From Algisphaera agarilytica (lineage in GTDB: Bacteria > Planctomycetota > Phycisphaerae > Phycisphaerales > Phycisphaeraceae): 64,000 nucleotides of DNA. Positions 1-8,522 of this stretch are shown one piece after another. The notes beneath the pieces were generated by a model, which worked only from the letters and a program-made list of their open reading frames with translations, searched no databases and had not been told where the DNA came from. The DNA lies in NCBI RefSeq assembly GCF_014207595.1, contig NZ_JACHGY010000001.1:1488001-1552000 (forward strand), written 5' to 3'. The position numbers and the translations under genes are program-made. Position 1 is the first letter of the stretch. Every line of letters begins with the position of its first letter.

Positions 1-54
1 TATTCGGCCCCTGACCCCGAACCCCCCGCCGACGGCATGATTCGATCGGCTTAG
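1..54 (+). CDS. 3' end of an upstream gene, possibly cytochrome oxidase subunit II (partial)
   Basis: Frame 1 is open from the window edge to a TAG at 52-54, giving a 17-residue proline-rich tail (…[14 protein letters not shown]). The other two plus-strand frames are closed by stops in the first 40 bases. It sits 20 nt upstream of ctaD, where ctaC (subunit II) usually lies, so a ctaC C-terminus is a reasonable guess. The fragment is too short to recognise by sequence. Confidence 0.35.
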   Translation, partial: YSAPDPEPPADGMIRSA

Positions 55-74
55 TTGAGACCAAGGACACACGT

Positions 75-1868
75 ATGTCTGTCATCCCGAACCCCGCACC
101 CGGCGACGTCGCCGCTGAAAAGACTCCCACCGAGCCGCCCCACGGCGATAACTACATCACCCACGGCAAGGGCTTCCTTTCGTGGGCGCTGACCATCGAC
201 CACAAACGCATCGGCATCATGTACATGGTCGGTGTGCTCGCGGCGTTCTTCATCGGCGGGATCATGGCCATCGCGCTGCGGACCGAGCTCATCGCCCCCG
301 GCGCCACGCTCATGTTCTGGGCCAACGACGACGCGGCGCTCAACTCCAACTGGCGGCTCTACAACCAGCTGTTCACCGTCCACGGCGCGGTGATGGTGTT
401 CATGTTCATCATCCCCGCGATCCCGGCGATCCTGGGCAACATGGTCCTGCCCATCATGCTCGGGGCCAAGGACGTGGCCTTCCCCAAACTCAACCTGCTG
501 AGCCTCTACTGCTGGATCGGCGGATCGATCTTCTTCACCTGGATCCTCTTCGGCGGCGTCATCGGCACGCTCTTCGGCATCCAGGACATGCCCTGGTACT
601 TCCCCAAGGGCCTGGACACCGGCTGGACGTTCTACACCCCCTACTCCACCGAGACCAACACCGGCGTGCTCCTGGGCACCATCGGCGTGTTCATCCTCGG
701 CTTCTCGTCGATCCTCACCGGCGTGAACTTCATCGCCACCATCCACATGCTCCGCCCCAAGGGCATGGGCTGGGGCAAGCTCCCGCTGTTCCTCTGGGCC
801 CTCTACGCCACCGCGATCATCCAGATCCTGGCCACCCCCGTCCTGGCGATCACCGTCCTGCTGCTCATGGCGGAAAAGGTCCTGGGTATCGGCATCTTCG
901 ACCCGGCCCTCGGCGGCGACCCGGTGCTGTACCAGCACTTCTTCTGGTTCTACAGCCACCCGGCGGTGTACATCATGATCCTCCCGGGTCTGGGCGTGAT
1001 CTCCGAGATCATCTCGATCCACAGCCGGAAGCACATCTTCGGCTACAAGTTCATCGCCGCCTCGTCGCTGGCGATCGCCCTGTTTGGCTTCATCGTCTGG
1101 GGCCACCACATGTTCACCTCGGGTCAGTCGGCCCTCTTGAACTCGGTGTTCTCGCTGCTGACCATGTCCGTGGCGATCCCCTCGGCGGTCAAGGTATTCA
1201 ACTACCTGGCCACGCTGTACAACGGCCGGATCCGCCTGGACTCGCCCATGCTCTACGCCCTGGGCTTCATCTGGCTGTTCACCATCGGCGGCCTGACCGG
1301 CCTGCCCCTGGCGGCCCTGTCCACAGACATCCACTACCACGACACCTACTTCGTCGTCGCCCACTTCCACTACGTGATGGTCGGCTCGACGCTGTTCGCC
1401 TTCCTCGCGGGCATGAACCACTGGTGGCCGAAGATGTTCGGCAAGATGCTCGACGAGAAGTGGGCCCGCATCGGCGCGATCATGACCTTCGTCGGCTTCA
1501 ACGCCACGTTCTTCATCCAGTTCATCGCCGGCTCGCAGGGCATGCCCCGCCGTTACGCCGACTACGACCAGCAGTACTTCTGGTACCACCTGTTCTCGAC
1601 GCTCGGCTCGTACGTGCTGACGATCGGGCTGTTCATCGTCCTGTTCAACTGGATCCACTCGCTGCGTAAAGGCAAGCCCGCCCCGGCCAACCCCTGGGGC
1701 GCGAACAGCCTCGAGTGGCACACCCCCTCGCCGCCGCCGCACGCCAACTTCGAAGACGGCGTCGAGCCCGAGGGCGTGGACCCCTACGACTACCACGGCT
1801 GGGACTACGACGAATCCATTGACGGCTACGTCAAGAAGGAAGGCTACGTCCCCAAGGAACACCACTAA
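75..1868 (+). CDS. ctaD: Cytochrome c oxidase subunit I, A2-type haem-copper oxidase
   Basis: This is the catalytic subunit of an aa3-type cytochrome c oxidase, a 597-aa inner-membrane protein with about twelve hydrophobic segments that reduces O2 and pumps protons. The haem and copper ligands are recognisable: a His in TVHGAVM near residue 105, HPAVY near 294, the GHHMF His pair near 344, and [12 protein letters not shown] near 421. The segment before the CuB ligand reads [11 protein letters not shown]. The YS pair replaces the glutamate of GHPEVY, which is the signature of the A2 subclass of haem-copper oxidases. The start has AAGGA at 62-66 with suitable spacing. The C-terminal tail is hydrophilic and acidic and ends EHH. 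Subunits III and IV follow on the same strand. Confidence 0.97.
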   Translation: MSVIPNPAPGDVAAEKTPTEPPHGDNYITHGKGFLSWALTIDHKRIGIMYMVGVLAAFFIGGIMAIALRTELIAPGATLMFWANDDAALNSNWRLYNQLFTVHGAVMVFMFIIPAIPAILGNMVLPIMLGAKDVAFPKLNLLSLYCWIGGSIFFTWILFGGVIGTLFGIQDMPWYFPKGLDTGWTFYTPYSTETNTGVLLGTIGVFILGFSSILTGVNFIATIHMLRPKGMGWGKLPLFLWALYATAIIQILATPVLAITVLLLMAEKVLGIGIFDPALGGDPVLYQHFFWFYSHPAVYIMILPGLGVISEIISIHSRKHIFGYKFIAASSLAIALFGFIVWGHHMFTSGQSALLNSVFSLLTMSVAIPSAVKVFNYLATLYNGRIRLDSPMLYALGFIWLFTIGGLTGLPLAALSTDIHYHDTYFVVAHFHYVMVGSTLFAFLAGMNHWWPKMFGKMLDEKWARIGAIMTFVGFNATFFIQFIAGSQGMPRRYADYDQQYFWYHLFSTLGSYVLTIGLFIVLFNWIHSLRKGKPAPANPWGANSLEWHTPSPPPHANFEDGVEPEGVDPYDYHGWDYDESIDGYVKKEGYVPKEHH

Positions 1869-1961
1869 ACGCAAGCAAACCGTCGGACGCCCGACACCCG
1901 GAACCCGTTCCGACTTGCCAGATTGTTTCACTTTCGTATTGCAAACCTCGAACTGAACACC

Positions 1962-2969
1962 ATGAGCGATCACGCCCACGACCACGACCACCCGCCACAC
2001 CTGGCGCACCACTTCGAGACCTCCGAGCAGCAGATGGAATCGGGCAAGCTCGGCATGTGGGTCTTCCTCGCCACCGAGATCCTGATGTTCGGCGGCCTGT
2101 TCTGCGCCTACTCGGTCTACCGGGCCAACCACCCCGAGGTCTTCCTCTTCGCCCACCAGTACCTCGACACCATGTGGGGCGCGATCAACACCGCCGTCCT
2201 GCTCGCCTCGTCGTTCACCATGGCCTGGGGCGTCCGGGCGGCGCAGCTCGGGCAGAAGAGCATCCTCATCATCATGCTCAGCCTCACCCTGCTCGGCGGG
2301 TTCGGCTTCATGGTCATTAAGACCATCGAATACTCGGGCAAATACTCCCACGACATCTGGGTCGGCGGCCTCAACGGCTTCTACCAAAAGGACGGCCTGC
2401 TGCTGAACCCCGAGGGCAACTACGAAGCCCTGCACTACCTCGACGAAAAGAAGGCCAAGAAGTACGGCAAAGACGCTCACGGCGATGACCACGGCGACCA
2501 CGCACACGGCGACAGCCACGCGGCCCACCACGGCGAAGACACCCACGCCGAGGCCACGCCCGTCGTCGAAGTCTCCGGCATCGGCCGTCCCGCCGCCGCC
2601 GAGGCCGGCCTGATCCCCAGCCTTACCGAGTACAAGGCCGCCATCCCCACCGGCGGCGAAGCCTTCGTCACCGGCGTCGGGGCCGAGCAGATCGCCTACC
2701 ACGGCAGCCACTACCCCGAGTTCGACGAACTCGCGCCGATGGACCACAACTCGACCCACATCTTCTTCCAGATCTACTTCATGATGACCGGCCTGCACGG
2801 CATCCACGTGCTCATCGGCATGGGCCTGATCACCTGGATCCTCGTCAAGTCCATCGCCGGAGCCTTCAGCCCGGCCTACTACACCCCCGTCGACCTCGTC
2901 GGGCTGTACTGGCACTTGGTCGACCTCATCTGGATCTTCCTCTTCCCCCTGCTGTACCTGATCCACTGA
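1962..2969 (+). CDS. ctaE: Cytochrome c oxidase subunit III with a long His-rich insertion
   Basis: This is subunit III of the haem-copper oxidase, about 335 aa. Family hallmarks are [16 protein letters not shown] near the N-terminus, [12 protein letters not shown] and the final [18 protein letters not shown]. The ATG at 1962 is preferred over a TTG at 1923 in the same frame because the His-rich N-terminus begins there. The N-terminus has alternating His/Asp. Between the early and late membrane helices lies a loop of roughly 100 residues containing a dense His/Asp stretch (about residues 170-200, [18 protein letters not shown]). Ordinary subunit III lacks this loop. The insert may bind metal, but that is inferred from composition only. 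Confidence 0.93.
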   Translation: MSDHAHDHDHPPHLAHHFETSEQQMESGKLGMWVFLATEILMFGGLFCAYSVYRANHPEVFLFAHQYLDTMWGAINTAVLLASSFTMAWGVRAAQLGQKSILIIMLSLTLLGGFGFMVIKTIEYSGKYSHDIWVGGLNGFYQKDGLLLNPEGNYEALHYLDEKKAKKYGKDAHGDDHGDHAHGDSHAAHHGEDTHAEATPVVEVSGIGRPAAAEAGLIPSLTEYKAAIPTGGEAFVTGVGAEQIAYHGSHYPEFDELAPMDHNSTHIFFQIYFMMTGLHGIHVLIGMGLITWILVKSIAGAFSPAYYTPVDLVGLYWHLVDLIWIFLFPLLYLIH

Positions 2970-3094
2970 TTTTGGAAATTAGGGGCTTGGGAGTTGGGGG
3001 CTTAGAAAAAGCCTCCCCCGCTCTGCCTAAGCCCCCAACATCTAAGCCCCCAACTCCTAACACCAAACACCCAACCCCCAACCCCCCAAACACC
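2970..3094. repeat. Low-complexity inverted and direct repeat between ctaE and the subunit IV gene
   Basis: The 125-base gap is almost entirely repeat. A left G-rich block (GGGGCTTGGGAGTTGGGGG, CTTAG) faces C-rich copies (CTAAGCCCCCAACATCTAAG, then AAGCCCCCAACTCCTAA), so the transcript could fold into a hairpin. The right part is a tandem of CTAAGCCCCCAAC-type units followed by C/A-rich sequence up to the next start. An open frame runs through it in frame with the next gene, but the composition does not look coding. Confidence 0.7.
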
Positions 3095-3466
3095 ATGTCC
3101 GACACCACTGCCCACGACGCTGAACACCACGACGATCACGGCGACCACGGCCACCACGTCGTGCCGCTGAGCCTGCTCTTCGGCGTGTTCCTGATCCTGA
3201 TGTTCCTGACCGTCATCACCGTTGCCGTGACGAAGTTCGACTTCGGCTACGAGCTCAACCTCGTCGTCGCGATGGCCATCGCCCTGGTCAAGGCCGTGTT
3301 CGTCGGGCTGTACTTCATGCACCTGCGGTGGGACGCCCCGCTCAACGGGTTCATCCTCGTGACCTCGCTGCTGTTCGTGACTCTGTTCATCGCGTTCACG
3401 CTGATCGACACCGGCCAGTACGCCACCTTCCAGGAAGCCGCCGCCATCCGCGGCTCGGCCCCGTAA
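3095..3466 (+). CDS. Cytochrome c oxidase subunit IV family protein
   Basis: A 123-aa membrane protein with three predicted helices: PLSLLFGVFLILMFLTVITVAV, LVVAMAIALVKAVFVGLYFMHL and FILVTSLLFVTLFIAFTLI. The KAxFVxLYFMHLRWD motif is typical of prokaryotic subunit IV (CtaF/CyoD-like). The ATG at 3095 is chosen because an upstream in-frame start at 2972 would translate a low-complexity repeat. The N-terminus is His/Asp-rich (HDAEHHDDHGDHGHH), like subunit III. A terminator follows at 3504-3525, so this is probably the last gene of the first oxidase transcript. Confidence 0.9.
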   Translation: MSDTTAHDAEHHDDHGDHGHHVVPLSLLFGVFLILMFLTVITVAVTKFDFGYELNLVVAMAIALVKAVFVGLYFMHLRWDAPLNGFILVTSLLFVTLFIAFTLIDTGQYATFQEAAAIRGSAP

Positions 3467-3503
3467 ATCGGGCCAACCCCCAACCCCATTTTCTCGACTT
3501 CTC

Positions 3504-3525
3504 CACCCGCTCCGGCGGGTTTTTT
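3504..3525 (+). terminator. Rho-independent terminator after the subunit IV gene
   Basis: CCCGC-TCCG-GCGGG (3506-3519) is followed directly by TTTTTT. It separates the subunit IV gene from the second subunit III-like gene. Confidence 0.8.
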
Positions 3526-3582
3526 CTTGGCCCGAGCCGCTTCGAATGGCCTTGGCGTTTCGATCCTCCTAAAGTGAAGGCT

Positions 3583-4260
3583 GTGAACGAAACCGCCCCC
3601 CCTGCCCCCGCCAGCCCGCCTCCGCCCACGATCTTTTCCGGCCACGGGCAACGCACGCCCCGCGGCACCGGCGAACTGGGCATGTACCTGTTCCTCGCGG
3701 CGCTGGTGATGCTGTTCGTCTCGTCGATGATCGGCTACGTCCTGGTCCGGTTCACCAAGGCACGTACGATCTACGAGCCCGGCTCCACCACCGAGATCGC
3801 GTACCATCCCACCGCGCCGCCTTTCGGCACGATGGACTTTCCCATTCTGGGCCTGCTTCTTTCGACCGTCGTGATCCTCGCCTCGAGCGTCACGATGCAC
3901 CTGGCGATCAAGAACGTCCGGCTGGAGCGTCAAGGCAAGTTCCGCGCTTCGCTGATCGCGACGCTGGTGCTCTCGATCCTGTTCTGCGTGGTCCAAACCC
4001 CCTGCATGTGGAGCCTGCTGTCCGCCCACGACGCGGAGAACATCAGCAACACGATGTACGGCATTGTGTTCTTCCTGGTCCTCGTCCACGCCCTGCACGT
4101 CGTCGGCGGCATCATCCCCCTAGCCGTGACCACCTACCGCGCCGGGCAAGGCCGATACGACCACGAGCACTACACCCCGGTGAAACTCGTCGGGATGTAC
4201 TGGCACTTCCTCGACGGCGTCTGGCTGTTCATGTTTGCGGTGCTGCTCATCGCGCGGTGA
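3583..4260 (+). CDS. Second cytochrome c oxidase subunit III-like protein
   Basis: A protein of about 225 aa of the haem-copper oxidase subunit III family. It shows GELGMYLFLAALVMLFVSSMIGY at the first helix and HALHVVGGIIPLA and YWHFLDGVWLFMFAVLLI at the end. It is shorter than the ctaE product and lacks the His-rich insert. The GTG at 3583 (VNETAPPAPA) is a likely start. A GTG at 3574 is possible, and further in-frame starts upstream overlap the preceding gene and encode non-family sequence. It lies beyond a terminator, so it may be expressed separately or by read-through. It may serve a second oxidase or act in assembly; the sequence does not decide. Confidence 0.85.
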   Translation: MNETAPPAPASPPPPTIFSGHGQRTPRGTGELGMYLFLAALVMLFVSSMIGYVLVRFTKARTIYEPGSTTEIAYHPTAPPFGTMDFPILGLLLSTVVILASSVTMHLAIKNVRLERQGKFRASLIATLVLSILFCVVQTPCMWSLLSAHDAENISNTMYGIVFFLVLVHALHVVGGIIPLAVTTYRAGQGRYDHEHYTPVKLVGMYWHFLDGVWLFMFAVLLIAR

Positions 4261-4356
4261 GCACGGGACGCTGCGCGTCACCCGCTAAACATCCTCCCCA
4301 TTAGCTGCTTTGTCTCGATAACACCAAAGCGATCGATCCCCGTGAAACGGATTGGC

Positions 4357-5190
4357 TCACCACGGCTCATCTCGGATGAGCACGGGCTCGATCAGCGGGC
4401 CCCAGTACTGGGGGTAAGTCAGGTAGAAATCCTGAAGCCTTTCCGCGAGCGGGTTGCCGTTGCTCAGCGGGTCGAGACGGCGGTCGTAGTCGCTGTAGAA
4501 GATTTCACGTACCGCGGTGGACGGCGACTGGCTGGGGATCGTCACGAAGCTGCCGCCGGACGTGTTGCGGGAGCTGTCCCGGATCGGGCGGTACTCCCCG
4601 CTGCGGTCGTCGTACCACTCTTCATCCTCGATGACGAAGTTCATGAACCGCCAGTCGGTGTCCATCACGGTGTGCCGGTGCCGGATCGACCCGGGGAACA
4701 GGCGTTCCCACATCGCGGGCCCGTCCGGCGAGCTCACAAAGAAACGCATCGATCGGCCGCGCGGATACTCCTGGAAAAACTGGTTCGCCAACTCGCCCGC
4801 TCCCGTGGACCGCCCCGACGCGGCGATCTGCAGGTCATCGCTCGGCTCGATCGGGAAGTAGTCCGAAGGCTCAAACCGCAGCGATGGATTGTCGCCGGGG
4901 AAGAACGTGTCGCGCAATTGCTCGGTGCTGGCGCTGGCGGTCAGCCCCGTGGCGGGCCCGGGCGCTTTGGCCGACCCGCGCCAGGCCTCGTAGCGGTCGA
5001 TCATCATGCCCCGCTGCATCCGCTCCATCGCGAAGCCGAAGTAGATCACCAGGCTCAACACGAACAGGATCAACGGCAACACCAGGACCGCTTCCATCAT
5101 CGCGGCGCCGCGAGCGCGGCGGGGATTTAGGATTTGGGGATTGGGGGTTCGCGTAGCCGCTTGCGGCTTAGCGGTCGACGACTTATGCAT
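4357..5190 (-). CDS. TadE-like pseudopilin protein
   Basis: A protein of about 277 aa with the TadE signature: a basic stretch (NPRRARGAAMMEAVLV) leading into one hydrophobic helix (VLVLPLILFVLSLVIYFGF), then a hydrophilic outer domain. TadE proteins are minor pseudopilins of Flp/Tad-type systems. It is the third gene of a minus-strand set (8128 to 4357). The start is unclear. The ATG at 5190 falls in the loop of an inverted repeat, so the first 20 or so residues are encoded by repeat sequence. The Met pair near 5100 lies within the signature itself, so a start upstream of it is required. No TadA, B or C genes are in the window. Confidence 0.7.
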   Translation of the reverse strand: MHKSSTAKPQAATRTPNPQILNPRRARGAAMMEAVLVLPLILFVLSLVIYFGFAMERMQRGMMIDRYEAWRGSAKAPGPATGLTASASTEQLRDTFFPGDNPSLRFEPSDYFPIEPSDDLQIAASGRSTGAGELANQFFQEYPRGRSMRFFVSSPDGPAMWERLFPGSIRHRHTVMDTDWRFMNFVIEDEEWYDDRSGEYRPIRDSSRNTSGGSFVTIPSQSPSTAVREIFYSDYDRRLDPLSNGNPLAERLQDFYLTYPQYWGPLIEPVLIRDEPW

Positions 5191-5215
5191 TGCGCTAAGC
5201 CGCAAGCGGCTGCGC
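5151..5215. repeat. REP-like inverted repeat, copy 1
   Basis: Arms at 5151-5173 and 5193-5215 (core AGCCGCTTGCGGCTTAGCG) are complementary over 23 bases with one G-T position. A second copy lies at 28143-28197. It is followed by short tandem TCCGAAATC-type units (5221-5258) and preceded by a G/T-rich low-complexity tract. It overlaps the likely start of the TadE-like gene. Confidence 0.8.
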
Positions 5216-5255
5216 CACGTCCGATCCGAAATCCGAAATCTGAAATCCGAAATCA

Positions 5256-7187
5256 CTACTCGTCCTCCAGCATGAGGTCCATGAGCGGCTTGGTCGCCTG
5301 GAGATACGCGGTGATGGCGTTGAGATCGGTTTCTTCGATCCACGGCATCTGCTCGAGCGCTTGAGGTTCTTCGAGCGCTTCCATCCAGCCATCGATATCG
5401 TCGATGGGGGTGAGCTGGGCGTGCCACATCGCGGTCCACAGGTCCCACGAGTGGTTGTTGAACACCTGGGCCTGGGCCAGCGCCACCATCTTCGAATCGG
5501 GTCGTTCGCCGTCGAATTTTTCCGGCCAGAACCGTGCCGCTTTGGGTTGGTGGGCGATGCCGAAGATTTTCAAGGCGTCGTACGAGTCCGAGGATTCGGG
5601 GCTAAATTCATCGACGGTGAAGTTCAACGGGCCGGGCATGCCGCCGCGCTCTTCCGCATCGAAGTTGTAGGGGTTGCGGATCTCGACCTCTTCGCCGACG
5701 TTGATGCCCAACCAGACCAGGTAGTTCAGGAACTGGGTGTCGCCTTCGCCGAGCTCGGGGTCGTCGGATTGGGGAAGCTCTTCTCGCCAGACCTGGTCCT
5801 CGATCTCCAGCAGCGAGGACGTGCCTTGCGTAGGCGGGGATAGCGCACGGCTCCCGGAACGACGGGCCAGGCCCCAGCGGGTAAGGATGGGTTCGCTGAA
5901 GGTGAAGCCGGTGGAGGTTTTGGTCCGCTCGAATTCGAGCGCGAGGTAGAGGCCATACACGATCGAGTCGGGGTCCGATTCGAAGATCGCCTCGGCGGCG
6001 TTGCGGTCGGTGATCCATTCGGGGTCGTAGACGAGTTGGTTGTTGCTGGCGGTCCCGGGGAACGCGCGGTTGATCTTCTGGTTGGCGGCGAAGCTGACGC
6101 GTTCGCTCCATTGGCTGGGCGACAGGGGCGTGGCGTCCGAGGTGATTGTGGGCGGGGTCGGGGCCTCGGAGAAGTTCCGGCCCGATGGTCCACCCAGCGA
6201 CGTCAGCAGGGCGAGCTGCTGCTGGTAGGTTCCGGTGGTATAGTAGGTCTCGATATCCGCCCGCTCGAACTGCCGGGTACTGGGCGGGGAAATCCATCCA
6301 AGCGCGTTGGCGCCGTGCCGTGCGTCGCGGGGGAGTTGGCTGTAGATCGCGTTGCTGACACGCCCGGGCCGACGCTGTCCGAACAACACGTCGAACGGCC
6401 CGCGGTTGTAGAGCGGGTCGTTCTGACCGTCGGGTAGCTGTCCTTCCTGCACCGCCGACTCGAAGTCGTCGAACGCCCCTTCGGTCCACGGCACCTCCGG
6501 CACCCAGGGCAGCAGCAACCCCCCGGCATCCTTGCCGCCTTCACGCTGCGCGATCTGGGCGCCGCGGAATCCGCTCTGCTGTGTGAGCACGGCCAGGTTG
6601 TCCATCGTCGCGCGGTTCACATCCGCCAACGCTTCGATCGCCTGCCAGATTTCTCCGCGTTGACCGGAACTGGATTTGTAAAACGTGGTGCGGGCGATGT
6701 CGTAGTCACCGCCGTTAAACAGTTCGTCGAGCGGCTCGAGGTAGTTGATCTGCGTGACCAGGTTGGGCTGAACGATGTCGCGGACGACCTGATCGACCCA
6801 GTAGTCGTCCGCGTAGCCGATGCGGTTTTGCCGGTCGATCGCGGTGAGTATCGCGTTCTGGTCTTCGAGCGTGTGGGCCACCGCGAGGGGGACCGCGTCG
6901 AGCACGCCGGACAGCGCGATGAGCCGAGACATCTCGACGTTGTTCATGGCGACGGTGTTGAACGACCGCGCCATCCACCGCCCGCCGGAGATCGCGGCGT
7001 TGTCGGCGGCGTTCTGCGTTTCGACCCGCTTGGAGACGTGGTTGCCGACGTTGAAGATGTAGAACACCATCGCCGCGAGCAGGATCAACGAGAGCAACGC
7101 CACGACCATGATCGCGCCGCGCGGCTCGCGGCGGATACCGAGGCGGGGGCGAGTTGATCGGGGGTGGAAGTACTGGCGCGTCGTCAT
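5256..7187 (-). CDS. TadG-like pilus assembly protein, large
   Basis: A 643-aa protein. The N-terminus reads RREPRGAIMVVALLSL and continues as one transmembrane helix (about residues 28-48), then NVGNHVSKRVETQNAADNAAISGGRWMAR. This is the TadG/TadE-like N-terminal pattern in which a membrane-anchored pseudopilin-like helix precedes a long outer domain. The other 590 residues have no motif I recognise. It is the middle gene of three. Its ATG overlaps the stop of the upstream gene by four bases, so the two are probably translationally coupled. The role in a pilus or secretion system is inferred only from the N-terminus and neighbours. Confidence 0.75.
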   Translation of the reverse strand: MTTRQYFHPRSTRPRLGIRREPRGAIMVVALLSLILLAAMVFYIFNVGNHVSKRVETQNAADNAAISGGRWMARSFNTVAMNNVEMSRLIALSGVLDAVPLAVAHTLEDQNAILTAIDRQNRIGYADDYWVDQVVRDIVQPNLVTQINYLEPLDELFNGGDYDIARTTFYKSSSGQRGEIWQAIEALADVNRATMDNLAVLTQQSGFRGAQIAQREGGKDAGGLLLPWVPEVPWTEGAFDDFESAVQEGQLPDGQNDPLYNRGPFDVLFGQRRPGRVSNAIYSQLPRDARHGANALGWISPPSTRQFERADIETYYTTGTYQQQLALLTSLGGPSGRNFSEAPTPPTITSDATPLSPSQWSERVSFAANQKINRAFPGTASNNQLVYDPEWITDRNAAEAIFESDPDSIVYGLYLALEFERTKTSTGFTFSEPILTRWGLARRSGSRALSPPTQGTSSLLEIEDQVWREELPQSDDPELGEGDTQFLNYLVWLGINVGEEVEIRNPYNFDAEERGGMPGPLNFTVDEFSPESSDSYDALKIFGIAHQPKAARFWPEKFDGERPDSKMVALAQAQVFNNHSWDLWTAMWHAQLTPIDDIDGWMEALEEPQALEQMPWIEETDLNAITAYLQATKPLMDLMLEDE

Positions 7188-8128
7188 TGCTCACGCTCCA
7201 CTTCGGGCAGCTCGGGCAGGTTCACGTCGTAGCCTTCGAGCGACATCGTGCTGGTGGCGGTGACGACCGAGTAGGCCGTCTCGCCGCCGACGGTCTGGTG
7301 CGTGCCGTCGGCGAACAGGGCCGAGGCGTAAGGGATCGACAGGTGCAGGCGGTGGCTGACGCCGACGGTGACCGGGTCTTTGGGGCCGAAGTCCACGCGG
7401 TTGTCGCCGAAGGGCTGGGTCTGTTTGTCGAGGATGACCTCGCCGTTTTCACCCACGCGGGTTTCGTAGAGGTCGAGTGTCGTGTGAGTCAGGGCGTAGG
7501 ACAAGCGTTCTGCGGCGAGGCGATCGACCCAAGCCGGGGCGTCTTCGCCGTAGGCAGTGAAGTAGGCCTGGAGCCCGGCCTCGAAGGCGACCGCGTCCCC
7601 GCCGCCGCCCGAGTTCTCCCTGCCGGAGACGGGGGCCAGCGCGAACGCCGCGGCACGCCGGGCCCGGTTGTAGGCCGGGTCGTTGTCGTCGGCGAGGTAG
7701 CCGCCCCCACCGAGTGCGCCGCGTGGAGCCTCGACGATCGCCGAGCGTGTCGCGACAAACGCCCCGTAGTGCACGAACAGGTTGCCCGAGAACATCAGCA
7801 CGGTCTGCAGCAGGATCAGGCTGATCCCCAGCGCCGGCACGAAGACCAATACAAACTCCACCGTCGCCGTCCCGCTCTCGCCCGCCAGGCGTTGTCGGAG
7901 GGTCGAACGCCTCACCGCCACCGGCCGGGTCCGCCAAAGCATCCACCCCGCCCGCAACGCTACCGCCAGCAGCAGCGCCCCCACGCCCGCGATCACCGCG
8001 CACCGCACCCCCAGGTCGCTGCTCAACGCAGACGACCACCACGGGGCCAGGCCCAAAACGCTGGATTCGATTGGTGGGAAACACATCATCGGCGGGACGG
8101 CCATTTTACCCCGCCAACCCGCATTCAC
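7184..8128 (-). CDS. TadE-like protein with an extra N-terminal membrane segment
   Basis: A 314-aa protein. A first hydrophobic segment (CAVIAGVGALLLAVALRAGW, about residues 43-62) is followed by the TadE signature GESGTATVEFVLVFVPALGISLILLQ (about 83-108, shown in parts: SGTATVEFVLV then PALGISLILL). The rest is hydrophilic. It is first of the three pseudopilin genes, and its last four bases overlap the next start. GAGG lies 8 nt before the ATG at 8128. Later Met codons near 8104 and 8089 are alternatives. The extra helix is unusual for TadE proteins. Confidence 0.72.
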   Translation of the reverse strand: MNAGWRGKMAVPPMMCFPPIESSVLGLAPWWSSALSSDLGVRCAVIAGVGALLLAVALRAGWMLWRTRPVAVRRSTLRQRLAGESGTATVEFVLVFVPALGISLILLQTVLMFSGNLFVHYGAFVATRSAIVEAPRGALGGGGYLADDNDPAYNRARRAAAFALAPVSGRENSGGGGDAVAFEAGLQAYFTAYGEDAPAWVDRLAAERLSYALTHTTLDLYETRVGENGEVILDKQTQPFGDNRVDFGPKDPVTVGVSHRLHLSIPYASALFADGTHQTVGGETAYSVVTATSTMSLEGYDVNLPELPEVEREQ

Positions 8129-8239
8129 CCAGCCTCATTCGGGCTGTTTTCCGCCCCCGGCCGACCCCGGCGCAGGCATTTTGAGCCAATCGCGTAACCC
8201 CCCTGCAACCACCCCGCGCCCCCGGCAGGATCACCCGGC

Positions 8240-8338
8240 ATGAAGCTGCTCATCCCCCCACGCCAGTTCACCGCCCCGCTCGCCGCCACCGTGGCCGTGC
8301 TCGCGGGCCTGCTGATGCTGACGCTGTATGCGGGGTGA
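8240..8338 (+). CDS. Possible 32-residue single-helix membrane peptide
   Basis: The frame ATG at 8240 to TGA at 8336-8338 encodes MKLLIPPRQF followed by a hydrophobic run (APLAATVAVLAGLLMLTLYAG). AGGA at 8227-8230 precedes it by 9 nt, a good ribosome-binding site in a region where many genes have none. It is flanked by a repeat downstream and by no gene in the same direction. No family is recognised. It could be a real small membrane protein or a chance frame. Confidence 0.4.
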   Translation: MKLLIPPRQFTAPLAATVAVLAGLLMLTLYAG

Positions 8339-8387
8339 GCCTCTCCCACAACGGTGCTGGGGACGCTGGGCTTCAACTCATTCACCC

Positions 8388-8508
8388 CTCTCCCGCCGGG
8401 GGAGGTGGCCCGCGAAGCGGGTCGGAGGGGGCACTCCCGAGGGCCTCGTGGCAAAGTACTCACATTCGCCCTCAGTCGCCTTTGGCGACAGCTCCCCCGC
8501 AGGGAGAG
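8388..8508. repeat. Long inverted repeat, GC-rich CTCTCCC type
   Basis: The left arm CTCTCCCGCCGGGGGAG (8388-8404) and right arm CTCCCCCGCAGGGAGAG (8492-8508) are complementary with two internal differences. Smaller palindromes lie inside, such as GGCCCGCGAAGCGGGTC and GTCGCCTTTGGCGAC. It fills the gap before the 3' end of the ygfZ gene. No open frame here looks real. Confidence 0.7.
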
Positions 8509-8522
8509 CAGTTAACCGAACA

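Noticed and set aside
51-2966. Long open frame on the minus strand opposite the oxidase genes (about 970 codons)
   Set aside because: It lies antisense to clear oxidase subunits. Its protein is rich in Val, Gly, Asp, Glu and Arg with no family pattern, as expected from GC-biased codon use on the other strand.
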